Assembly (NCBI RefSeq): GCF_010093815.1
Contig: NW_022985549.1
Coordinates: 558,001-622,000, forward strand
Reading direction: 5' to 3'
DNA from: Pseudovirgaria hyperparasitica
Lineage: Eukaryota; Ascomycota; Dothideomycetes; Acrospermales; Acrospermaceae
Length of the DNA: 64,000 bases
Shown here: positions 54,897 through 64,000 of the stretch, piece by piece
How the letters are laid out: every line of letters begins with the position of its first letter
How positions within the stretch are numbered: the stretch's first letter is position 1
Notes under the pieces: model-generated
What the model saw: only the letters and a program-made list of their open reading frames with translations
Database searches by the model: none
What the model was told of the DNA's origin: nothing
Program-made: the position numbers and the translations under genes

Positions 54897-56906
54897 CTAG
54901 TACTTAACACCACCCTTGCCCTTGCCTGCCACACTCTCCACATCGAGTCTCCCATCAAATTCTTCACTTTCCGCATCCGCGCCATCGGCAACACTCAAGT
55001 TACGCACCTCATCTCCAACCTCCATCCAGCTGTCCGCACACGCCGGCACCGGGCTGACCGTGCACAAGCCCCAATACACTCCGGCCGCAACAATGAACCC
55101 AGCGAAGAAGTTGAGGTTGTAGATGTACATTGCGCCCGCAGGCACGGTCTTGCCATTCTTCTGTGCGCCGTAGATTGCGCCGACGAAGCCGACGATGTTG
55201 GGCAGGATGCCCGCAATGTACGCGACGTAGCCGCGCCAGTGTACGCCAGACGTGAAGTAGTAAGGGCCGGAGCGGCGGGCGGAGTAGAGGGCGCGCACGT
55301 CTAGGTAGCCTTTACGCACGAGATAGTAGTCTGCGATGATGACACCGGCGATGGAGGAGAGGAAGACGGAGTAGGCGGAGAGGTAAGTGGTGAAGTTGTT
55401 GCTGCTGGATAGTAGATTCCATGGGCACATTACCAGGCCCACGAGCGCGCACACGTAGCCGCCGCGGCGAATGTTGATGTAGCGCGGTAGCAGGGCGGTC
55501 ATGTCTGTGCCTGCGGAGACGGAATTTGCGGCGATGTTGGTGCCCAGCTGGGCGAGAGTGAAGGCAGCGGCGATGATGAAGACCCCGAAGCGCTGGCCGG
55601 AGCCGGCGTTGGGCTCATCGAGGAAGGCTTTGAGGAGATCGAGTGGGTTCCAAATTGCCTCACCGCCGAAGATCACGGTGGATGAGGACGACACGATGAT
55701 GCCAATAAAGGAGGTGATGGCGAAGCCGATTGGAATGGTGAAGAGTTGTGACCAGAGCGCGTCCCGTGGCTTGCGGGCGAAACGGGCAAAATCAGGATCG
55801 TTGACGATGAGAGTTGCGAAATTGGCAATAGAGGACATTATGCCTTTGACCATAGCCCAGCCTAAGGTGTTGCCAGAGATCGTGGCGGGTTGGTGGACGA
55901 TTGGGCCAATGCCGTGGGCACGAACAATAGCCCAAATGAAGAAGGCAATACCGGCAGTAGGCACGAAGAATGCTTTCGCAGTGAAGAGATGGCGAATCTT
56001 GTGGACGGGGAACCAGATGGCGGGCAGAGAGCCTATCCAGAAGAAGAGGAAGGAGACGAACATGACAGTGGAGGTGCCGGAGAGGTTGTCAGAGCCAATC
56101 CCGTTGCCCTCACGCCAGTTATTCCAGATGGCGCGGATCATCAGCTGCACACAGTTTCCTCCAATCCATGCCTGCACACCATACCAGATACATGCCATGG
56201 CCGCACGGTTGAAGACAGGCCATAAGGCACCCCATATGCCGAATGAGGAACGTGAGACGACGGGGAAAGAGATGTGGTACTGGGCACCAATACGTCCAGT
56301 CAGTACGACGAAGCCGGCAGCGATCTGATAGCCAATCCAAACACAGAGCCATGATTGCCACCAGGACATGCCATCGACGAGATTCGAGGAGGAGATCATC
56401 CATGTGTTAATGTTGAAGGAGTCAGCTGTAGCATGTTAGACGCACTGTTACCAGTGTGGATTGATTAAAAGGTACGAACCAATCCAGAAACCAACGAAGT
56501 TCCAGGCACCCCACTGTCTTCTCTCAGGCTCAACTGGCTTCAAGTCATGGTTGTGTAGCATCAGTTGACGGGACGTCAATCCAGGCTCACTCTCAACAGC
56601 GATCTTGTCAACTAGACGGCCAACTTTTGAATGCTTCATCTTTTCCATGATGCTAGATTCAATGCTATCAAAGAAAGCTCCAAAGGGATCGGTATCAGCT
56701 TGACCGAACTCCGGCGGGGCAAGAGCTTGGTATAAGTGGCGAGCGACTGGAGTAGAAGAGGAGGATGGGAAGTTGGGAGATGGTGGCTGAATGGTACGGA
56801 CGTGAGGAATGGAAGGATTGTAGGTCGTGGGGGAGGATGATGATGATGAGGGAGCGCCAATAGGGATGAGCAGCGGGGAGCGCTCGTGGCAGTCAGTACG
56901 AGCCAA
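54897..56906 (-). CDS. NCS1 nucleobase/allantoin permease (Fur4/Dal4 type)
   Basis: Predicted 651-residue transporter in two exons: 56906-56480 and 56425-54897 (54 bp intron). The first 110 residues are cytosolic, Ser/Pro-rich; the rest shows 12 hydrophobic helices. The NCS1 pattern is clear: [34 protein letters not shown] at helix 1 (substrate and sodium/proton site), WWQSWLCVWIGYQIAAGFVV, RSSFGIWGALWPVFNRA, MACIWYGVQAWIGG, and NDPDFARFARKPRDALWSQ between helices 5 and 6. Yeast Fur4/Dal4/Fui1 members carry uracil, allantoin or uridine, others carry thiamine or cytosine-like compounds; substrate cannot be assigned by eye. The intron splits the codon for Ala in FWIADSF. The short acidic C-terminus ends GKGKGGVKY. 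Confidence 0.92.
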
Positions 56907-58426
56907 ACCGGCGGTTTATATGGAGAGCAATATCTTCCGGAAACCCGATGTGAGTATCCGAAAAGATGGATGATCGTAGCAGGAGTCTTGTGCAAGATAA
57001 TATCGCGATGAAGAGGAGAGGATCAGTATATATGTATTCCTCTATTCCTCGTGGTTGATAGCTCGGCCGAAGAGCAGTGTGGAGAGTCGGAAGCTGAGAT
57101 TTGGGGGGCCACGCGACGAGTATCAGTGTTAGGTATAGCGTGTGGAGTGTCGGCAAGAAGGCGTAAGATGGTTCAATAGGAGGAAGTATTCTCGCTGAAA
57201 AAGAAGAAAAGAAGAAGAGCAGTGTGCTATGTTTGGCCGAAGAGAAACATAAAACTGAGCATAGATAACGAACGTTAAGAGGCATGGCGCGGTTATTATT
57301 TTAGTCTGAAGCCGAGAAGGGCGCCAGGTGGGCCCTAGCCGTACTATGTAGATCTCTTATCAGTTATCATTTGTTCCAGAGCGTGTGACATCGACTTCTA
57401 GCGTCTGTCTGGTTGGGGGACTGACCGCATATTAACACACAGTCGATATTCGCTGTTTAGGATGTGATCATTCAGTGCTTCTAGACGATGATGGTGTACA
57501 TATGTTATATGTATATATGTATTTGTATAAGTCTTATTAATGCCGGAGAGCTGCCTGCTTGTCTGGCTCCGGTCGACACCTTAGGACTCAGGCTCGCGCC
57601 TATGCCCATGGGACTTCGATATCAATAATGCAAATAATGGACAATGCACTCACTTCTTTACTAGCTAGAACCCTTTTTCTAACATTAATCAACACCACCC
57701 AGACACCTCCATTCAAGCAACAACAACAAACTGGACTCCAGCCACAGCTACAGCCACATCTACAGCCACAGTGTGTCCCAAATCACACCGCGGCAACGTC
57801 CGAAACTGCAAGTGCAGCCTATGCCCGAACCCGTGCCTATCTCACCGGGAATGGAAGGGGCAATAGTGGTCCGTGCACTGATAAGCTGGTGTTGACTCGA
57901 TGTGATGGAGTAGAGTAACACGGGCTTCTGCCTGTCTAAGGCATCAGCTCTTATGCCTGAGGCATTAAAATGCCATGGCAGGATCTAGAGTCGGTGACAC
58001 CTCAGGCATAACACAATACTGGGGCATCCGGTATAGATCAAGACCTTAATTACTATAAACACCATAGCTTGGTCTACGAAGCATGCGACACATATGCATC
58101 AAGTGTCGTTCTACACGTGGATTCGTTATGCTCGTGGGATCTGGCGTGGGTATGCTGTCTGCTTGACGTGTGTCTGTGTCTTGACTGCTCAGATGCCCTC
58201 GTCAACCTCCTTCTCATCTGCAGCTTCATCCACCACCCGACTGCGGATGAGCTTCTTGAGGAGTCGACGCTCCTCTCTTAGTGTCAGTACTTCGCACCAT
58301 CTACCCACGTAGGCCATGCTATCATGGACCTTGACATGTTGACGTGGCCTATGGCAATCGTGCCTCTCCGTCAGCACTTCACGTCCAACAAATTTCTACT
58401 GTAGTACTGCATCGCTTGCGCAGTCG
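56907..58426. other. Intergenic region with simple and inverted repeats
   Basis: 1.5 kb between the permease start and the RPC4 end. It has CAA/CAG-rich repeats at about 57717-57773 (inside a 119-codon ORF that looks low-complexity) and a perfect 12-bp inverted repeat at 57951-57962/58000-58011. No gene recognised. Confidence 0.5.
57951..58011. repeat. 12-bp inverted repeat (TTATGCCTGAGG/CCTCAGGCATAA)
   Basis: Perfect 12-base inverted repeat with a 37-base spacer that itself contains GGCATTAAAATGCC, a smaller palindrome. Possibly a remnant of a fold-back element; there is no other support. Confidence 0.5.
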
Positions 58427-60530
58427 TCAACCCACGATCTCACCCCAGTCTGGGCTGAGCACAAACTTGCCCCTGACCTGCCCGAAGCTCGTCGCGTCAC
58501 CGCCAAAGCCTCCCTTTGCCCTTTCATCGCGCTCAGCACGCTCCTTTGCCTGTGTCGCCATCTTCGTTGCCAACTCCCCATCGCCCATCTCCACGTCCTC
58601 GTCCTCTGTCTTTGCCACTTCCTTGTCCGTCCGGATCACAACGATATCCTCGAGAAACCCTGCTTCGATGCCCATATCTAGTGCGAATGATGTGCCGCCC
58701 CAGGATAGACAGGCCCGCCCAGACTCGTGTATGCGCAGCTTGCCTGCGCAGCCCGCCGCGAATGTCGGATGTAGGTGTGTCTCTGGCTCAGCTTCGACAT
58801 TACTACCATCTTCGTCGACCCCAGGCTTAGTACTCTCGTCAAACTTAACACCCTTCTCCTTCCCTTTGTCTTTCGACAACGGGTGTAACGAGGGCATGAT
58901 AGGCGGGAGTTGAAATAGGTACACGCGGTCTTTCTTCTCGTCGTATGTTTTGGTCGGGTCGAGCACAATATTGCCGAGTTCGTTGCGGATAGCTGCGAGA
59001 CCGGCGTTGTGTCGCGCCCATTCTTGCCGGTCCTCTTCTGTTTGGAGATTTGGTGCGTCGCGGCCAAGGTGACTGGAACGCCGGCGCGCGGGTTTGCGGT
59101 TGCGCGTTGGAGAGGTCGAGGGTGATTTGACTTTTGCAGTGGGAGAGGTAGGTAAAGTTGGGGAGGGAGGCGCGGCTTCAGGGTCTGGCTTGATGGGAGG
59201 TGCCTCGTCCGACGAGTCATTCCATACGCCTTTGAATTGGCTTGAGGATACGACTTCAACGTCGGCCGTCTTCAGCTTAGCTTTACGCTGCACAGGTGAC
59301 GTATTTGAGGCGCCTGGTTCACCTTTGACTGACGTATTGCCATTGCGCACGCCAGTGGGTGCAGCGGACGCTTCCGTGTTGATGCCCATAACGCGATCCT
59401 TGTGTTCAAGCCGGGCGAGACGGACGGGAATGTAATTGGAAGCTGGTGTTTTCTTCGGACGTGAAATAGACGTGGTGTGTGGTGAGTCGTCATCGTCATC
59501 GGAGAGGAGATTCTCAAACGCAGCCACATTGAAACGCGGTCCTTGCTGTTCATCATCTGGATCGGAGGAGATGTATCCCCCATCTACTGACTGTTGATTC
59601 GACGCGAGAGCAGGGTTAGAAGGGTCTTCTTGCTTGATCTTCGAGCGATCGTCGACGCGGGCGCGTTGAACGAACTTGCGCGTTTCTGAACATCTTAGTA
59701 AAGCGCTCTGTGTCATGCATAATATCCTCCTTACCTTGTGCTACACCAGCAGAAAAAGGACCTGCAACACCTATAGGTTGTGATGATCCTCGATCACCCA
59801 TATAGCTGGATCCCCTTCCTCTCCCTCTTCCTCGTCCCCTATCAGATCCTCCTCTTGCTCCCCATCCTGCTCTTCTCAGCGCTGCAGCTGCCGCAGCATT
59901 GTCCTCTGCTTCTTGTGCTGCTTTCTTCAGTCGCTCCTTTGCCTGAAGCTCTGATGTACGAGCATCTCTTTCTTCCTTGCTCCTTCTGCCCTGAAAAAAG
60001 GGTTGGTGTTTTAAAACCTTCTTCCCACCTCTGACAGATGACATTCCAGGGGAAACTGACCGAGCAGGCGAGGCAGCACTGTAAGCTTTGAGCGCAGACA
60101 CCCTCGAGAGCGGTGCAGGTCTGACACTGGCCGGGGTCGACGGACTCGCAGCTGGATTAGAGCTTGTAGTCGCCTCTTGCACATTCGGAGCGTTCACTAC
60201 AGTCCATCCAGAATTTTCTGGCGCTACTTGAGGCGAGTGGGCCTGTGGAGACTCAATGCTCTGCACGGGCGGTGTGGGTGCGTCGTGCATAGGCTGATCG
60301 CCATTGTCCGGGGATGCTGCCTCATCCGAAGCAGGTAAACTGGATGATGAAGCTTCGGGTATGTTGATATTAACGCGCCCATGAAGCACATCTGCTGCTG
60401 TCACAGAATCGTCGATTTCAGCCGAGCCTGTTTCCTCGCCTGGGCTGGGGGCGGTTTTGCTTCGGTCAATACGACGTTTTGTTGCAGGATGACGCTTAGG
60501 TGGAGCCCTTCCGGAGATGCCCTTAGGCAT
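58427..60530 (-). CDS. RPC4: RNA polymerase III subunit RPC4 (Rpc53/POLR3D)
   Basis: Predicted 684-residue protein in two exons, 60530-59735 and 59685-58427 (49 bp intron). The first 240 residues are disordered and end with an RG-rich segment (RGRGRGRGRG at about 237-246). The C-terminal 170 residues carry the RPC4 domain: VYLFQLPPIMPSLHP, AGCAGKLRIHESGRACLSWG, GTSFALDMGIEAGFLEDIVV and the end GQVRGKFVLSPDWGEIVG. This part dimerises with Rpc37 (RPC5) in the TFIIF-like module that supports initiation and termination of Pol III, which transcribes tRNA and 5S genes. Acidic and SP-rich regions in the middle (SDPDDEQQG, SPTLPTSPTAKVK) are likely regulatory. Yeast Rpc53 has 422 residues; the extra length here is in disordered parts. 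Confidence 0.93.
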
Positions 60531-61090
60531 GGCTGCGGATATTGAAATTTATATATGATGATCTAGTTCAGTTGTCCCTGAGCATAGTGGAATATGCCTA
60601 GTAAAGTGGACGTGTTCAGGGCTCACATGGTGAAGCCAAGAAAGTGCCAAGACATGGATTTGGAGTGAGCCAAATTGCGGCCACGACTCCGAGTCGAGAA
60701 ACACCAAGCATCTATCCTGGACCAATCTCAACACGCACCTGTTCAACGTCCGAATTTTGTACCTGGACATTCTTCCAATGGACCGCTAGTCTACAGTACC
60801 CTCGCCTATACACAAGATCGTAAGATATGTTGCTCACGAGCACAGCTGCGAGCAACCGCGTCAGCAACCGCGTACTCCGAACACACATTATCCGCGTCTG
60901 CAAGATTATCAGATTGGTGCTTCAAAGAAGTTTTTTGCTATCTGCTCAAGCACCTGCAAATCGCCCCCAACAGTGTTCGCCAATTCCTCATGCACCCATC
61001 CCTTCGTGTACCCACCTCCACAAGTAATTAATTAAGCATTCTCAAGCACGTCAACGAGAATACTATTAGCTTCGCGTCAACTTACAAGAT
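60531..61090. other. Intergenic region, RPC4 promoter
   Basis: 560 bp of non-coding DNA upstream of RPC4. Short overlapping ORFs on both strands have no recognisable motif. Confidence 0.5.
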
Positions 61091-61736
61091 CTAGTGCGTA
61101 TGAAGTTCGTGAGCCGAATGCGCTATTTGCTGCGCCCATTTCTTTCGCGTAGCGAGGCCTGATTCCGGGTCCCGCCCAGCGCAGAACAGTGTCTTATAGC
61201 CGCAATCGATGTATGTCAACAGGAAACCAGCTATTCTCGATTTCCATTCTTCTTCAACCATACCAAGGAGGCGAGAGGTTCGTGTTCGCAGGACCACGGC
61301 GTCATCCCTCGGCGGAACATAGATATGAATTGGACGATATACGGGGAATACAGAGCGGTCGAGCTTTTTGGCGATAGCCAGTAGAACACTAACAAGAGCG
61401 CAGTCTACAGGAGCATCCATTGGGACTAGAACCAGCTCATCTCCTACCAACTATACGGTGTACCTACCTTTCTTGGGAGATAAACTGTCCTTGAGAATGT
61501 AAAGCTGTTTGCATATAAGGGGAGTATTTCTCGGAACAGCAGTAAGAACGGCTTCGTCGCTCGTCCGTAGAACTCTCGTCGAGGACTGATAGGAGTTGAT
61601 TAATGGGATCTTCTGACGGAGGTAGAATGTATTGTGGGTCCGAATGTTCTAAATGAAGCAAATACTCTTGAGCAAGCTTGAGGTGCCTTCGAAATTGGCT
61701 AATGCGGAAATGTGTATCGCTAACAAAGACGTTCAA
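61091..61736 (-). other. Unresolved orphan coding-like region
   Basis: Two minus-strand frames, 61736-61464 and 61450-61091, have protein-like composition but are in different frames and I could not join them with a normal intron in phase. The first has FRISQFRRHLKLAQEYLLHLEH, the second reads LVLVPMDAPVDCALVSVLLA, then FPVYRPIHIYVPP and ends HSAHELHTH. They may be exons of one gene with a missed splice, or a decaying gene. No domain recognised. Confidence 0.3.
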
Positions 61737-62989
61737 CTCAACATCAGTATTGTGGATCCTGCTCCTGGTTATCCCATCCTAATACAATGGACGCTGAGGC
61801 ATGGCCAGATACGGAGATAGAGCTTTGACTTAGGCAGTACTGCTGAAATGGATGACTGTCCTAGAGGAGGATATCAAAAAAGTAAGACGAGCGCTTGTCG
61901 AATTCATCAGGCAACACAGTCTAAATCACTTATGGGAGGGGGGTCACGTTTATCCGAACTATGCGTTGGCACTGCATCAGCTGTAGCAGTATGTTATAGG
62001 ATATGAGACCATATTACAGGGAACTTCGCAGTCGCTCCCATTGCCGGAGCTCCACTCTACGAACATGTACGTCGAGTCAACCACAGATCCCCTCTCCCAG
62101 ATCACAGAACTTCGAACAGCAGGCTCCATTGATACGACACAACGCTTAACTCAATGAGTTAAACTCCACGAAATGTTCATCGTCTTACTCACATCCACTT
62201 TCGAGACATCTTCGCTCAAGTGTCTATCCACTTGTTAGCGCCTACAATAGACCTTAGAACTTGCCTATTACAGCAGGAAGTGCTTTTTCCATGTTAGGAA
62301 GTGCTGCACATATCGGAGTGAGCATTAAGGCGGTCAATGCTATCGCTGATGAGAGTTTCATATTGAGTATTTCGAGTTGTCAGATGTTAGCGAACATTGG
62401 GGTTTTTAGCCGCAGATGTGATGATTTTCCTCATTTTTGGGCCAAAGCACTCTTATATATCGTTTAAGAAGGGCACACGACCAATTGTCAGACTTGTACT
62501 CAAGGCTCATGCTCATTATAGCTTGGTTTGTTCGTCAGACAGAAGACTTCGATGTTTATACGAAGGACGATTTGTTGATTTGCTTGGAGACGCTCCGAGA
62601 TGACTGTGTGACTTAGTTTGTCACACGTACTCGGTCGAAGTGTCACCATCATTGCTTCTAGCAGGAAGTAACCGTGAGCTGGGCTTTGATCCGGTTGACG
62701 TTCCTCAGGTAGCTTTCGACCAATGAGAAGCGATCTGCACCGCCACTCCACCAAGCCTAACATGGAGATCTCCCTTGCACAAGTGTGCATAATTCTACGT
62801 AGTAGGATCCATCTGCGCTAGTCTGCTCTGTCAGCGTCCGCCATCTCGCAACTAAATATCACGCGATGACTTGGAACGTCATTCCTTGGGGGCCCGATAG
62901 TACATCAGCTATGACCTATCGTTTGTGAGCCCGTCATCATCTGAATCTTAATGCTAAAGGCCTGTTCGAAGCGTCGACTTACATTCTAC
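61737..62989. other. Intergenic region, FMO promoter
   Basis: 1.25 kb with only short ORFs without motifs (62261-62603 plus, 62500-62790 minus). No RNA gene or repeat was seen. Confidence 0.5.
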
Positions 62990-64000
62990 ATGGCTCAAGA
63001 TACGAAGAAAACAAGAGTGGCAGTCCTAGGACTTGGTCAGCAGATTAGAATCTTGTTGGCGAGGAATCACGGAAAACTGACACTGACAGGATTGACTGGA
63101 GTCACGACTGTGAAGAACCTCGTTGAGATTGGACTCGATGCTGTCGGTTTTGACAAGAACGGGTACATCGGAGGGCTTTGGCAATGGACGAAGAACCCGA
63201 ACCAGACATCTATCTTAAAGAGCATGTCTATTCATGTGCGACCATGATGAATCGTGTGTTGATCAGATGACTACAGATACAAAAGCAAATATCTCGAAGC
63301 AGAGCGTCAGTCGCAGCAAATCCTTCATGACAAGGAGTCAACTCACTTACATGTAACAGAGCTGCTTTCAAGACTTCCCCTTTCCAGATGGTATGGTTAC
63401 GTCCTGAAGGGTTAGTTTCGGCTAAGCTCAACATATGCAGATGTAGCAGACTATCCTCCAGGGGAGGATGTGCTGAAGTACATTCAGGCATACGCCAGCC
63501 ATTACAGTCTACACGACCACTTTCGACTAGGCTGGGGAATTGAGCGTGTCGAGCGAACACTAGATGATGGCTCGTGGCTGATCAAGTCAATTAGCACGAG
63601 CGGCGTGCGCAAGGATGAGGTGTTTGATAAAGTCATAGTCACCACAGGCCCATATGCGAAAGCATTCCTTCCCAAAATCGATGGTCAGGACCATTTCAAG
63701 GGCAAGATATTGCACTCGCAAGCCTTCAAGGAGTAAGTGCTTCACTCTGTCCTACCCAACATTACTGATGCCGCCGAAGCCCAGCCGACTTCGCTGGCCA
63801 GCGAGTCATCGTCGCTGGTCTTGCTCAAACAGGAGGCGACGTTGCTGTAGACCTTGTTGGTGTTGCGTCCCAGGTATACATGTCACATAGATCTGGCGCC
63901 CGTGTCGTATGTGCATTACTTCCCTCAACTTACACTCTCTGATATAGTCACAGATACGTAGAGGATCTCCGAAGCCAACAGATCACCGTATCAGTCGACG
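62990..64000 (+). CDS. Flavin-containing monooxygenase, 5' part (runs off the window)
   Basis: Partial gene; visible exons 62990-63035, 63090-63221, 63277-63305, 63360-63390, 63441-63732, 63780-63907 and from 63952 on. The N-terminus TRVAVLGLGLTGVTTVKNL has the FAD-binding GxGxxG after splicing, followed by the acidic end of strand 2 (AVGFDKNGYIGGLWQWT). Then come TKANISKQSSCFQDFPFPDD, a typical FMO loop, VIVTTGPYAKAFLPKIDG (ATG-like linker) and the NADPH-binding RVIVAGLAQTGGDVAVDL. These features define the class B flavin monooxygenases (dimethylaniline monooxygenase/FMO type) that oxygenate soft nucleophiles. The fingerprint FxGxxxHxxxY region is represented by DHFKGKILHSQAFKD. The intron 63222-63276 seems to use a GC donor. 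Six introns in 1 kb is dense for this window. Right end is cut; the product cannot be assigned further. Confidence 0.85.

Noticed and set aside
54825-56328. Long plus-strand ORFs (up to 275 codons) over the permease
   Set aside because: They are antisense shadows of the 12-helix NCS1 permease, whose minus-strand frame carries all family motifs.

Overview
This 64 kb window looks like nuclear DNA of a filamentous ascomycete (Pezizomycotina, most probably a dothideomycete). The reasons are short introns (mostly 44-70 bp, with occasional ones above 100 bp), genes on both strands at modest density, a Zn2Cys6 regulator, a Ppo-type fatty-acid dioxygenase, MFS and NCS1 transporters and a Lys-specific metallo-endopeptidase-like protein, mixed with conserved single-copy eukaryotic genes. 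Gene models below were built by matching reading frames across splice sites; exon lengths were checked for phase. No retroelement or other virus-like element was recognised.

Layout. 1-1.6 kb is low-complexity DNA. 1.6-11.5 kb carries, all on the minus strand, a Zn2Cys6 transcription factor, a secreted SurE-type acid phosphatase/5'-nucleotidase and a two-domain fatty-acid dioxygenase. 11.5-19 kb is gene-poor; its only convincing gene is an Eht1/Eeb1-like alpha/beta hydrolase with six exons (13.2-14.6 kb), followed by 4.4 kb without a recognisable gene. 19-29.3 kb holds a complex I assembly factor (NDUFAF6), a single-pass membrane protein, a glycine-zipper protein, a DNAJC17/Cwc23-like splicing co-chaperone, an intron-containing tRNA-Asp and the Cdt2 WD40 protein.

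29.6-43.5 kb is a compact housekeeping block: RRP5 (18S/5.8S rRNA processing), BMT6 (25S rRNA methylation), MVP1 (sorting nexin), DCN1 (cullin neddylation) and TIF3/eIF4B (translation). CDT2 (CRL4 substrate receptor) and DCN1 (the neddylation factor that activates cullins) belong to the same ubiquitin-ligase system; RRP5, BMT6, TIF3 and RPC4 all serve ribosome and RNA production. These are general housekeeping associations, not evidence of a dedicated cluster.

45-64 kb is more accessory: a DHA2-type MFS transporter, FKBP12, a degenerate metallo-endopeptidase-like secreted protein, a delta-12-type fatty-acid desaturase, a fold-back (MITE-like) element, an NCS1 permease, Pol III subunit RPC4, an unresolved orphan and the 5' part of a flavin-containing monooxygenase that runs off the right edge.

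The points most worth a second look are unusual gene structure and altered enzyme signatures: two probable GC-AG introns (RRP5 and the FMO), a 4-nt first coding exon plus a 3- or 9-nt microexon in TIF3, a dioxygenase whose P450 half lacks the standard haem-thiolate signature, a metallopeptidase-like gene with a degenerate HExxH, and G1/S-type ACGCG boxes in the CDT2-RRP5 divergent promoter. I found no clear evidence of a wholly new multi-gene system.
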